A DNA stretch of 64,000 nucleotides from JACKIC01 sp964392305 (GTDB taxonomy: Bacteria > Planctomycetota > UBA1135 > UBA2386): NCBI GenBank assembly GCA_964392305.1, contig CAYMPV010000028.1, positions 19,631-83,630 of the forward strand, written 5' to 3'. Numbering within the stretch: position 1 is the first letter of the stretch; each line of letters opens with the position of its first letter. Below the pieces are notes generated by a model, which saw only the letters and a list, made by a program, of their open reading frames with translations, was not told the origin of the DNA and did no database searches. The translations under genes were made by a program, and so were the position numbers. This document shows, one piece after another, positions 27,647 to 35,237 of the stretch.

Positions 27647-28702
27647 ATGAATCGAGCCCTCCTGCCCCTCTTGTTGCTCGCGTCGATGGCGACGGCGCAG
27701 ACCACGGCCACCGTGCCCAACCCGCTCAGCCCGCAGAACCTCGACCGGCCCTTCCCGGGTGGCATCGGTCGTTATCAGCAGTGGTACTCGGCATTCGCGC
27801 TGCAGGCGGCGATCCCTGAACCGATGCGCTTCGAGCAGATCGAGTTCTTCGCCGGCACGACCCAGAGCTCGAACGCGACCACCATCGACATGGAGGTGCT
27901 GGTCTCGCACGGTCAGCCGTTCGGCGTCACCGGCCTGTTCGACACCAACTATGCGTCGACACCGGTGCTGGTCGTGCCGCGTCAGAACGTGCAACTGCTC
28001 GCCGGCGGCCCCGGCGCCGTGGTCATGACGCTGCCGTTCTCGACCCGATTCACGTGGGACCGGGTGCGGCCCGTTCTCGTCGAGATCCGCATCTACGGCA
28101 ACAGCCGCAGCAACCAGCCGTTCCCGTACAACCTGCGCGGCTCGACCGCTTCGCTCGGCACCACCACGCGCGTCTATCAGGCCGGTTCGCCGGGCGCGAC
28201 GTCCGGTCTCGTGCAGCAGGGTGTCGGTCTGGTGACCCGTTTCCAGGCGCGGCCGGGTGCGGTGGTGGAATACGGCAACGCGTGCCCGGGCGAAGGCAAC
28301 TTCCTTCCTGCTCACCAGAACCTGCAACTCGCCTGGCCCGGAATCACCTGGAACCACCAGATCGCCAACGTCGCCTCGCAGCGCGTCTGCATCTGGGCGA
28401 TCGGCGACAGTGACGCGATGTTCGGCCCGACCCAGCTGCCGGCGGACTTCGGCACGTTGTTGGGCATGGCGCCGTTCGGTTGTTACCTGCGCAACAACGT
28501 GGTGGCGTCGAACCTGACGGTCAGCGTCGGCGGCGGCCCCGGCTCCGGCATTGCCAACACCTCGATGCACCTGCCGGCGGTGACCTGGTACATCGGGTTG
28601 TCGCTCTACACGCAGTGGGCGGTGCTCGACCCGTTCGCGCCCAACGGCATGCTCTCGGCGAGCACCGGCGTGCGCTACATCGTCGCCCCCGTCGGCGGCT
28701 GA
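27647..28702 (+). CDS. secreted protein of a planctomycete family, function unknown
   Basis: A 351-residue protein with a clear signal peptide (MNRALLPLLLLASMATAQ). The mature part has phrases that recur in many paralogues of high-GC Planctomycetota: FPGGIGRYQQWYSAFAL, FEQIEFFAGTT, and a C-terminal domain from about residue 205 (VVEYGNACPGEG) to the end. Four Cys residues (two in the C-terminal domain) could form disulfides. No catalytic motif is visible. The 148-base gap upstream contains CATACGGTAAACTCC, which could hold a weak -10, but I do not call a promoter. Two hairpins follow the gene. Confidence 0.75.
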   Translation: MNRALLPLLLLASMATAQTTATVPNPLSPQNLDRPFPGGIGRYQQWYSAFALQAAIPEPMRFEQIEFFAGTTQSSNATTIDMEVLVSHGQPFGVTGLFDTNYASTPVLVVPRQNVQLLAGGPGAVVMTLPFSTRFTWDRVRPVLVEIRIYGNSRSNQPFPYNLRGSTASLGTTTRVYQAGSPGATSGLVQQGVGLVTRFQARPGAVVEYGNACPGEGNFLPAHQNLQLAWPGITWNHQIANVASQRVCIWAIGDSDAMFGPTQLPADFGTLLGMAPFGCYLRNNVVASNLTVSVGGGPGSGIANTSMHLPAVTWYIGLSLYTQWAVLDPFAPNGMLSASTGVRYIVAPVGG

Positions 28703-28722
28703 TCGGCTCGACCTGACACCGA

Positions 28723-28764
28723 CCGATCCGCCGCGGCGGATCGGCACCGGGCATTTGGCCCGGT
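28723..28764. terminator. tandem palindromes, likely bidirectional or U-less terminator
   Basis: A perfect 22-base palindrome (28723-28744, core GATCCGCCGCGGCGGATC) lies 21 bases after the secreted-protein stop. One base further, ACCGGGC (28746-28752) pairs with GCCCGGT (28758-28764) around ATTTG. There is no T run. The pair separates the secreted protein from the BlaI promoter region, so a terminator or a protein-binding site is plausible. Confidence 0.45.
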
Positions 28765-28790
28765 CGCTGGGATTCTGGGAGGATTCCTCT

Positions 28791-28826
28791 ACTACCGCAG
28801 TAGTCGATGCCGACTACTCTGGTAGT
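28791..28826. promoter_or_regulatory. two BlaI-type operators upstream of the BlaI gene
   Basis: Two copies of the dyad ACTAC-N4-GTAGT lie at 28791-28804 and 28813-28826, exactly 22 bases apart centre to centre, about two helical turns. The half site matches the ACTAC/GTAGT core known for BlaI/MecI/CopY operators. The second copy ends two bases before the first possible ATG of the repressor, so bound repressor would block initiation and leave little room for a ribosome-binding site. Autoregulation of the BlaI-BlaR operon is the natural reading. Confidence 0.8.
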
Positions 28827-28828
28827 AG

Positions 28829-29233
28829 ATGCCCCCCATGGAAGCCCCTCGCAACCTCGGTGATCTCCAACTCGCGATCCTGCGGGTCCTCTGGGACCGG
28901 GGTGATGCCGCCGTCGCCGAGGTGCACGGCGATCTCGCGGATCGCCGCCTCGCGCTGACCACGATCGCGACGATGCTGCGCAAGATGGAGGACAAGGGCC
29001 TCGTCGCGCACCGCGAGAACGGCCGGCAGTTCGTCTACCACGCGGTGGTCCAGCCGGACCAGGTGCAGCGCAACCTCGTCGGCGATCTGGTCGGCAAGCT
29101 GTTCGATGGTGACCCGCTGGCCCTGGTCAATCACCTGCTGCGCGCCGGCGAGATCGAGCTCGCCGAACTCGACGAACTGCGCGCCAGGGTGGCCGCGGCG
29201 GAACGCGGTGAGACTCGGGGGGAGAAGTCGTGA
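28829..29233 (+). CDS. BlaI/MecI/CopY family transcriptional repressor
   Basis: A 134-residue winged-helix repressor. The DNA-binding domain covers about residues 8-80 (LGDLQLAILRVLWDRGDAAV, LALTTIATMLRKMEDKGLVA, REGR-like wing), followed by the C-terminal dimerisation helices that hold the protease-sensitive linker. Two starts are possible (28829 and 28838); neither has a Shine-Dalgarno sequence, so the message may be leaderless or translated from within the operator. Its stop overlaps the GTG of the BlaR-like gene. It should repress its own operon through the two dyads just upstream. Confidence 0.93.
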   Translation: MPPMEAPRNLGDLQLAILRVLWDRGDAAVAEVHGDLADRRLALTTIATMLRKMEDKGLVAHRENGRQFVYHAVVQPDQVQRNLVGDLVGKLFDGDPLALVNHLLRAGEIELAELDELRARVAAAERGETRGEKS

Positions 29234-30558
29234 GCGCTGCGGTCGACGGGATCGGCGAATTCGCCGACTGGCTCGGCACCTTCGCGCTGCACTCGACGCT
29301 CGCGCTCGGCTTCGCCTGCTTGGTCAGTCAACTGTTGCGCGATCGGGCCCTGGTCCTGCAGGAGCGGCTGTTGCGACTGGCGCTGTGGGTGCCGTTCGTG
29401 AGTTCGATCGCCCAGCAGTTCGGCATGGGCGGCCGGTGGGCCTGGGGCTTGTCGTGGAACGATCCGACGATGCCGCTCGCCACCGACCTCTCGAATCGCG
29501 CGATCGAACTCGCGGGGCAGTGGTCTGACCCGGAACCGGCGCTCGCGCCGGTGGTCGCGCCGGTCGAGGTGCCGTGGTCGTGGCTGCTCACCGGCATGGC
29601 TGCGGCGTTCGCGATCCTGGGGGTGCAGTGGCTGTGGCGCAGTCACGCGCGGCTGCAGCGCGTGCTCGTCGCCCGTGAACCCGAGGTCGACGCGCGTGTG
29701 CTCACCGTCGCCGCCAAGGTCGCGAGATCGCTCGGCATGTGCCGCACGCCGCACCTCAGCCGCAGCCCGGCGTTGGCGACGCCGATCGCGTTCGGCTGGT
29801 TGCATCCCGAGATCTGTCTGCCGGCGCGCGCCGCGACGCTCGGCGACGGTTCGCTGCGGGCGATGCTCGCTCACGAACTGGCGCACCTGCGCCGTGGTGA
29901 TCCCGCCTGGATGTGGTTCGCGGCGTTGCTGCAAGCGACGATGCCGTGGCAACCGCTGTTGTGGCTCGCCCGGCGCCGTTGGGTGCGATTGGTCGAACTG
30001 CGTTGCGACGCGGTCGCGGCGCGTGAGAGCAGCCCCGCAGCGGTAGCGCGCTGCCTGCTCGACGTCGCCGAATGGCTGCGCCCGAACACCCCGGCGCAGA
30101 CGTTCGCGCTCGGCATGGCCGCCAAACCTTCGGCGCTGCGCGAACGGGTCGAAGCAGCGCTCGCCGCGCGCGGCGAAGGGCGACCGACGCGCCTTGGTGG
30201 GTTGGTGTTCGCCACGAGCGCGCTGGCGGTGATGACCTTGGCGGCGCCGGGCCTGGCGCGGGCTGGCGAAGAGCTGGGCTTCGAGGTCGAAGCCGTGCTG
30301 GCGCCCGCTGCACCGACACCGACGAATCCGTCGTCCAGCCCATCGGCGAGTCCGGCGGCGCTGCTCGCGCTGCTCGATGCCGAATACCTCGAGCTGGTCA
30401 GGGCCAGCCAGCGCGCGGTGCGCGATCTCGACCCGGCCGATCCGACGTCCGTCGCGCTCGCCCGCAAGCTCGGCGAGCGCCTGGCCAATCTCGAACGAAT
30501 GCGCAGCCGACTGCACGCCGCAGTCGCTCAGCGCGAACTGTCCCCTTCCTCCCGATGA
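29230..30558 (+). CDS. BlaR1/M56 family membrane metallopeptidase
   Basis: A 442-residue protein starting with GTG in the GTGA overlap with the repressor stop. Three hydrophobic helices (about 17-40, 45-62, 118-138) precede the M56 domain with the zinc motif HELAH near residues 214-218 (in MLAHELAHLRRGDPAWMW) and the downstream Glu region VELRCDAVAARE. A fourth helix lies near 325-345. The remaining 100 residues are a Pro/Ser-rich linker and a helical tail; the penicillin-binding sensor domain of classical BlaR1 is absent. It should cleave the BlaI-like repressor in response to a signal that is not necessarily a beta-lactam. Confidence 0.9.
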   Translation: MSAAVDGIGEFADWLGTFALHSTLALGFACLVSQLLRDRALVLQERLLRLALWVPFVSSIAQQFGMGGRWAWGLSWNDPTMPLATDLSNRAIELAGQWSDPEPALAPVVAPVEVPWSWLLTGMAAAFAILGVQWLWRSHARLQRVLVAREPEVDARVLTVAAKVARSLGMCRTPHLSRSPALATPIAFGWLHPEICLPARAATLGDGSLRAMLAHELAHLRRGDPAWMWFAALLQATMPWQPLLWLARRRWVRLVELRCDAVAARESSPAAVARCLLDVAEWLRPNTPAQTFALGMAAKPSALRERVEAALAARGEGRPTRLGGLVFATSALAVMTLAAPGLARAGEELGFEVEAVLAPAAPTPTNPSSSPSASPAALLALLDAEYLELVRASQRAVRDLDPADPTSVALARKLGERLANLERMRSRLHAAVAQRELSPSSR

Positions 30559-32087
30559 TCACGAAGCGAAACGAAGCCATGAAGAAACCATCGTTCGTCA
30601 CGTTCTGGACGCTCGCGTCCACCCTCGGTGTCGTCGCGGCCCTGCCTGCACAAGGTGCCGCGCGCGTCGCGCCGAACTCCAAGCCCAAGGCCGAAGCAGC
30701 CGCCGATCTGCACAGCAAGCTCGCCAAGGCGCTCGAGAACATCGAGGTCGATTCCTTGTCGCCCGAACAACGGGCCAAGCTGCACAAGGCTCTCACCAAG
30801 GCGCTGCAGGAAGTCGTCGAGAGCGAGGTCGAGGGATCGATCGTCATCGACCTTCAGGACGTCACCAGTGGCGAGCAAGGTGAGGGCGAGAAGGCGCCGC
30901 GGCCGATGCGCGTGACTCGGTTGGGGAATCCCGATGCGCCGAAGGCAGCTCAGGCTCCCAAGGCGCCGAAGCCGCCCAAGGCTCCGAAGGCCCCCAAGGC
31001 TCCGAAGGCCCCCAAGGCTTCCGAGGCCCCCAAGGCGGGGTTCCTGATGGCGCCGCAGACGTTCGAGTGGCGCACTCGAGATGGTCAGAAGGTCGATGGG
31101 CAAGAGCCCGGCGCGAAGGGGGTCTGGGTCGTGCCCGACACGGTCAAGGGTGACGGCAAGGGCCGGGCCCGCGTGCTGCAGCTCGGCGAAGGCAAGGGCG
31201 CGAACGTGTTCGAGTATGTCGACGGCAAGGGCATCGTGATCAACCTCGGCGAGAACGGCGAGGGTGGCACGATCAAGCTCGAGGGCTCCATCGAGATCGA
31301 GAGCGGCGAAGCCGGCGAGCACGAGGTCCGGGTGATCAGCCCGCGCGCCGCGAAGGCGTTCACGACGGGGCCCGGCGGTGTCATGGTCGTGCGCGAAGGC
31401 GAAGAGCCGCGCATCCTGCAGTACGGCGCCAAGCTCCCCGCGAAGGCCGGTCAGGACTTCGAGGTCCTCGAACTGCGCAACAAGGAGCAGGTGGAACGCG
31501 CGATGCAGTCGGCCCGCAAGCAGGCGGAGGTCGTCCGCCAGCGCGCGACCGAAGTCCGTGCGCGCGCCGCCGAAGCGCGTGAGCGCGCCGAGGTCGAACG
31601 CAGCGCCGCCCGCGCCGATGCCGCCCGCCGCGCCGTGATTGCGCGCACCCGCCGCGACGCCGCCCCCGAGGCCGGTGACGCCGAGATGCGCGAGATGATC
31701 GAGGAGATGCGCGCCGAGATGCGCGAGATCCGCAAGCTGCTGCGCGAGATGCAGAAGTCGAAGGGCCGCAGCGATGACGGCGACGACGACGAAGGTGACG
31801 ACGACGAGCACGAGCACAAGGGCGCCGTGCGCATCGGTCGCGCCGGCGCGCCCGCCGGCGATCTGCGTTGGGGTGTCGGTGTCGGCACGGGGCAAGGCGC
31901 CGCGACGTCGATGCGGTTCAGCAAGCGCGACTTCGACCTCTTCGGCGGGGCAGCTGCCGAGCCCGCGCCGCGACGCGAGGTCGAGGAGGTGAGGTCGATC
32001 CAGGCCGAGCCCGCCGAACACGCCGAGAGCGGTTCGACTTCGACCCCGACCCCGACCCCGACGTTGCGCCGTCTGCTCAGCCGCTGA
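30555..32087 (+). CDS. secreted coiled-coil protein cotranscribed with BlaI/BlaR, function unknown
   Basis: About 510 residues. ATG 30555 overlaps the BlaR stop as ATGA; an internal ATG at 30579 would start right at the signal peptide (MKKPSFVTFWTLAS, cleavage after about ALPAQG). The mature protein holds a helical piece (LHSKLAKALENIEVDSLSPE), a KAP-repeat linker near residues 130-160, beta-rich middle segments with many Gly, a long Arg/Glu/Ala coiled coil at about 310-400, an acidic patch (DDGDDDEGDDDEHEHK) and a TPTPTPT end. No enzyme motif. As third gene of a BlaI-BlaR operon with no beta-lactamase, it could be the sensor or the effector of the system. Confidence 0.75.
   Translation: MITKRNEAMKKPSFVTFWTLASTLGVVAALPAQGAARVAPNSKPKAEAAADLHSKLAKALENIEVDSLSPEQRAKLHKALTKALQEVVESEVEGSIVIDLQDVTSGEQGEGEKAPRPMRVTRLGNPDAPKAAQAPKAPKPPKAPKAPKAPKAPKASEAPKAGFLMAPQTFEWRTRDGQKVDGQEPGAKGVWVVPDTVKGDGKGRARVLQLGEGKGANVFEYVDGKGIVINLGENGEGGTIKLEGSIEIESGEAGEHEVRVISPRAAKAFTTGPGGVMVVREGEEPRILQYGAKLPAKAGQDFEVLELRNKEQVERAMQSARKQAEVVRQRATEVRARAAEARERAEVERSAARADAARRAVIARTRRDAAPEAGDAEMREMIEEMRAEMREIRKLLREMQKSKGRSDDGDDDEGDDDEHEHKGAVRIGRAGAPAGDLRWGVGVGTGQGAATSMRFSKRDFDLFGGAAAEPAPRREVEEVRSIQAEPAEHAESGSTSTPTPTPTLRRLLSR
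30978..31031 (+). repeat. 18-base tandem repeat coding for KAPKAP units
   Basis: Two perfect copies of AAGGCTCCGAAGGCCCCC (30978-30995, 30996-31013) and one diverged copy (31014-31031). They encode the Lys-Ala-Pro linker of the secreted protein. Further degenerate units lie on the 5' side from about 30938. Repeat number could vary by slippage. Confidence 0.85.
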
Positions 32088-32120
32088 GCGACGCCGCCAC
32101 GCAGTCGATCGCGTCGCGCG

Positions 32121-32978
32121 TCAGCGCGGCGCGGCGATCTCGGCGACGGTCAGATCGCGCCCGAACGGATCCTGCTCGTCGCGACGCACCCGTTCGAGCA
32201 CGGCCCGCGCGAACGGGTTGTCCGGGTTGCGCGACACGGCTTGTTCGAGCCAGGTGATCGCCTGCTGCCGTTTGTCCTGCAGATGCAGCGCCATCGCCGC
32301 GAACAGGGCCGGACGCTCGTCTTCGGGCATCGCTTCGGCCGCGAACTGCAGATGTTCGAGCGCGCCGGCGGGATCGTGGCCGAGGAAGCGCGGCGCGAGC
32401 AGTTTGCGCAGGCCCAGGGCGAGGTGCAGTTTGGGGTGCTCGGGGATCAGTTCGACGGCCTTGGCCAAGGCCTGCTGGATGCGTCCGTTCCACTGCAGGG
32501 CCGAGCCCAAGCCGGTGATGCGTTGCCCGAGCAGGCCGGCTTCGAGGCGGTAGAGGTCACCGCTGTCGTCGCCGAGTGCGCGCGCCTTGTCGACGGCGGC
32601 GAGGCCGAGGTCGATGTCGGCGACCACCTCGCTCGGGAGCGTGTCGTAGAGCGGGGTGCCGACGGCGATGCCGCGCAAGGCCGTGCGCGTCTGCAGCCGC
32701 GACAGCGCGGCGCTGGCGAGCAGGTGCCAGCCTTCGGCGTCATCGGGCGATTTGCTGGTCCGATGCTGCAGCTCGGTGATGACGGCGTCCATCGCCGCGA
32801 CCTGGCAGCTGCGACGACCCTGGTCGATGCGGTTTGCGAGATCGGACCTGGGCGCGGCCGCTCCGACCTTCCCAGGGACCTCGACCTCGGCGACCGCGGG
32901 GTCACCGATCATGCCGTAGCCGGTTGCGCCGATGGCGACGAGGCAACCGCAGCAGAGCAGGGCGATGGGACGGCTCAT
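32121..32978 (-). CDS. exported TPR-like protein, function unknown
   Basis: A 285-residue protein with an N-terminal hydrophobic segment (about 5-23; CCGC region could give a lipid anchor, though the lipobox is poor). The mature part is helical with TPR-like pairs at about 75-95 (PDDAEGWHLLASAALSRLQT), 170-190 and 215-260 (RQQAITWLEQAVSRNPDNPF). Such repeats scaffold protein contacts. The ATG overlaps the glcF stop as ATGA, placing it at the end of the glycolate oxidase operon; whether it works with that enzyme is unknown. Confidence 0.72.
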   Translation of the reverse strand: MSRPIALLCCGCLVAIGATGYGMIGDPAVAEVEVPGKVGAAAPRSDLANRIDQGRRSCQVAAMDAVITELQHRTSKSPDDAEGWHLLASAALSRLQTRTALRGIAVGTPLYDTLPSEVVADIDLGLAAVDKARALGDDSGDLYRLEAGLLGQRITGLGSALQWNGRIQQALAKAVELIPEHPKLHLALGLRKLLAPRFLGHDPAGALEHLQFAAEAMPEDERPALFAAMALHLQDKRQQAITWLEQAVSRNPDNPFARAVLERVRRDEQDPFGRDLTVAEIAAPR

Positions 32979-34222
32979 TCGGGGGGCAGCAGCAACTCGA
33001 CGGGGTGGCGAACGGGCAGGTCGTGGCCGGCAGCTCGCAGGTGACTGTCGATCTGCATCATGCAGCCGGGGTTGCCGGTGACGACGAGGTCGGGGCGGGC
33101 GCCGAGCAGCCTATCGATCTTGCGCCGGCCTATTTCCCCGGCGAGGTCGGGTTGCAGCAGATTGTAGATGCCGGCCGAGCCGCAGCAGTCCTCGGGTGCC
33201 TCGTGCGGCACGAGCTGCAGTTCGGGGACTTCGCCAAGCAGCTGGCGGGGCTGGCTACGCACCCCTTGGCCGTGGCACAGGTGGCAAGGGTCGTCGTAGA
33301 CCGCGCGACCCGAGTGTGCGGCCGGCGTAGCCGTGAGGCCTTCGGCAGCCAGGAACTCACTGACGTCGCGGCACTTGGCGGCGAACGATCGGCCGGCTTC
33401 GTCGCCGAGCAGATGTCCGTACTCCTTCATCGCGCAGCCGCAACCGGCCGAGTTGTTGACGACGATGTCGACGTTGGCGAAGGCGCGTGTGTTGGTCGCC
33501 GCGAGCTGCCGGGCGCGATCGGGCTGGCCGGCGTGCACCAGCAACGCTCCGCAGCAGCCCTGGCTCGCGGGCACCTCGACGTGGAAGCCGTTGACCAGCA
33601 GCAGCCGCAGCGTGGCGCGATTCACGCGGCCGAACATCGGCTCCATGATGCAGCCCGTGAACAGGCCGACGGTGATGCCGCGGGCGTGCACGTGCGGCGG
33701 CGGCGCGTGGCGGCCGGTCGGCAGCGGGCGGCGTTCGGCGGCGGTCGGGATCGGCGGCGCGAGCTGCGCCATCGCGGCCGGGATCAACCGCAGCTTCGTG
33801 GCCAGCGCGCGCAGACCGAGCATCTCGCTGGCGCGCAGCAGGGCGAACGCCAGACGCAGACGGCCCTGGCGGGCGACGACGTGCCAGAGCAGCAACCGCG
33901 TCAGCCACGCCGCGAGGCCGCGTTGGGGCGTGCGCTGTTCGAGTTCGCCGCGCACCGTTTCGAGGATCTCGCCGTAACGCACTCCGGATGGGCACGCGGT
34001 CTCGCAGGCGCGACAGTCCAGGCAGCGGTCGAGGAACGGGCGGATCGCGTTCGGGTCCTCGACGCGGCCCTCGGTCAGCGCGCGCATCAGGTAGATGCGG
34101 CCGCGCGGCGAGTCGGCCTCGACGCCGAGCACCTGGTAGGTGGGGCACGTCGGCAGGCACAGGCCGCAGTGCACGCAGTCGAGCGTGCGCGGGTAGGCAG
34201 GAGAATCAGACGAACTTGCCAT
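32975..34222 (-). CDS. glcF: glycolate oxidase iron-sulfur subunit GlcF
   Basis: A 415-residue electron-transfer subunit. Two [4Fe-4S] ferredoxin motifs are intact: CVHCGLCLPTCP at about 16-27 and CLDCRACETACP at about 68-79. Two CCG domains follow (GCCGALLVHAG near 215 and DDPCHLCHGQ with EDCCGSAGIYN near 340-375), which bind further clusters in the family. It passes electrons from the flavin subunits to the membrane quinone pool. ATG 34222 lies 17 bases inside the end of glcE, showing tight coupling. Length is normal (about 410). Confidence 0.93.
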   Translation of the reverse strand: MASSSDSPAYPRTLDCVHCGLCLPTCPTYQVLGVEADSPRGRIYLMRALTEGRVEDPNAIRPFLDRCLDCRACETACPSGVRYGEILETVRGELEQRTPQRGLAAWLTRLLLWHVVARQGRLRLAFALLRASEMLGLRALATKLRLIPAAMAQLAPPIPTAAERRPLPTGRHAPPPHVHARGITVGLFTGCIMEPMFGRVNRATLRLLLVNGFHVEVPASQGCCGALLVHAGQPDRARQLAATNTRAFANVDIVVNNSAGCGCAMKEYGHLLGDEAGRSFAAKCRDVSEFLAAEGLTATPAAHSGRAVYDDPCHLCHGQGVRSQPRQLLGEVPELQLVPHEAPEDCCGSAGIYNLLQPDLAGEIGRRKIDRLLGARPDLVVTGNPGCMMQIDSHLRAAGHDLPVRHPVELLLPPE

Positions 34223-35237
34223 CGGGGTCCAGCGCGCGCGAGAGGCCGGCGGCGAGTCGTTGTTGGCCGGGGTCGAGGGGAGTCGCGAGGCCGCGGCGCG
34301 CGGGCGCGCCGTGCAGGATCGCGGCGTGCACCTGCAGACCGGCGAGCGCCGTGAGCAGCGTGTCGCTGGCCGCGGGCGCATGCATGGTCACTTCGAAACG
34401 GCCGCCGCCGTAGAGCAGCAGCTGGGAAGTGGCGGGTAGCGCCGCGAGCAGCGTGGGCAATCGGCTCGGCACGAGCAGGCCGCCGAGCACTTCCCCGCCG
34501 GCCGGTGGCGGCAGGTGCAGTGCGTCGAACGCAGCCGCCTCGGCGAGTTCGTGGCGCGTGAGCAGGTCGCGCACGAAGCCGGGGCGGCCCGCGACCTTGC
34601 CGGCCAGCGTGAACGAGCCGTTGCTGGCGCGTGCCAGCCGCAGCACGGCTGGCGGCGTCGCCAGGGTGCGCAGCGTGGAGAAGCGCTGCTGTGCCGCCGC
34701 AGCGTCCAGGTCGTCCACCGCGAACCACGCCGCCGCGCGCGGCCGCGGTCGCAGCCGCAGGTGCAAACGCGTCGCCACGAACAGGCGCCCCTGGCTGCCG
34801 ACGAACAGCTTGTGCAGATCGAATCCGGCGACGTTCTTGACCACGCGCGCGCCCGAACGGAACGCCGTGCCATCGGCGAGCAGCGCATCCATGCCGAGCA
34901 CCACGGAGCGCGGCGACGGCGCGGTCGGCGCGGCGGCGCCGAGCGGATCGCTGGCGCACAGCCCGCCGATCGTGCCGCCGCCCAGGCAGCCCAGTTCGAG
35001 ATCGTGTTCGGCGAGCGCCGCGTCGAGCGTTTCGCGCGACACGCCGACCCCGACGGTGCAGGTCTGGTCGGGGCCGTCGAGTCGTTCGATCGTGTCCAGC
35101 CCACCGACGTCGAGGACCGTGGCGTCACCGGGGTCGGGCCGTCGTTCCTGGCGCGAGCCGCCGCTGCGAATGCGCACGCGCCGCGCGGCGCGCAGCACCT
35201 CGGCGACCGCGGCGGTGTCCGTCGGCCGAACCGTCAT
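34206..35237 (-). CDS. glcE: glycolate oxidase FAD-binding subunit GlcE
   Basis: A 343-residue FAD-binding PCMH protein, typical length for GlcE (about 350). Diagnostic parts are RIRSGGS near residue 24, LGGGTIGGLCASDPLG near 85-100 and VKNVAGFDLHKLFVGSQG near 132-149. It works with GlcD and GlcF to oxidise glycolate to glyoxylate. The start at 35237 is used because it overlaps the glcD stop as ATGA; the longer frame upstream lies within glcD. Confidence 0.92.
   Translation of the reverse strand: MTVRPTDTAAVAEVLRAARRVRIRSGGSRQERRPDPGDATVLDVGGLDTIERLDGPDQTCTVGVGVSRETLDAALAEHDLELGCLGGGTIGGLCASDPLGAAAPTAPSPRSVVLGMDALLADGTAFRSGARVVKNVAGFDLHKLFVGSQGRLFVATRLHLRLRPRPRAAAWFAVDDLDAAAAQQRFSTLRTLATPPAVLRLARASNGSFTLAGKVAGRPGFVRDLLTRHELAEAAAFDALHLPPPAGGEVLGGLLVPSRLPTLLAALPATSQLLLYGGGRFEVTMHAPAASDTLLTALAGLQVHAAILHGAPARRGLATPLDPGQQRLAAGLSRALDPDGKFV

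Noticed and set aside
28829..32087. Beta-lactam resistance locus
   Set aside because: BlaI and a BlaR-type protease are present, but there is no beta-lactamase or penicillin-binding sensor domain.
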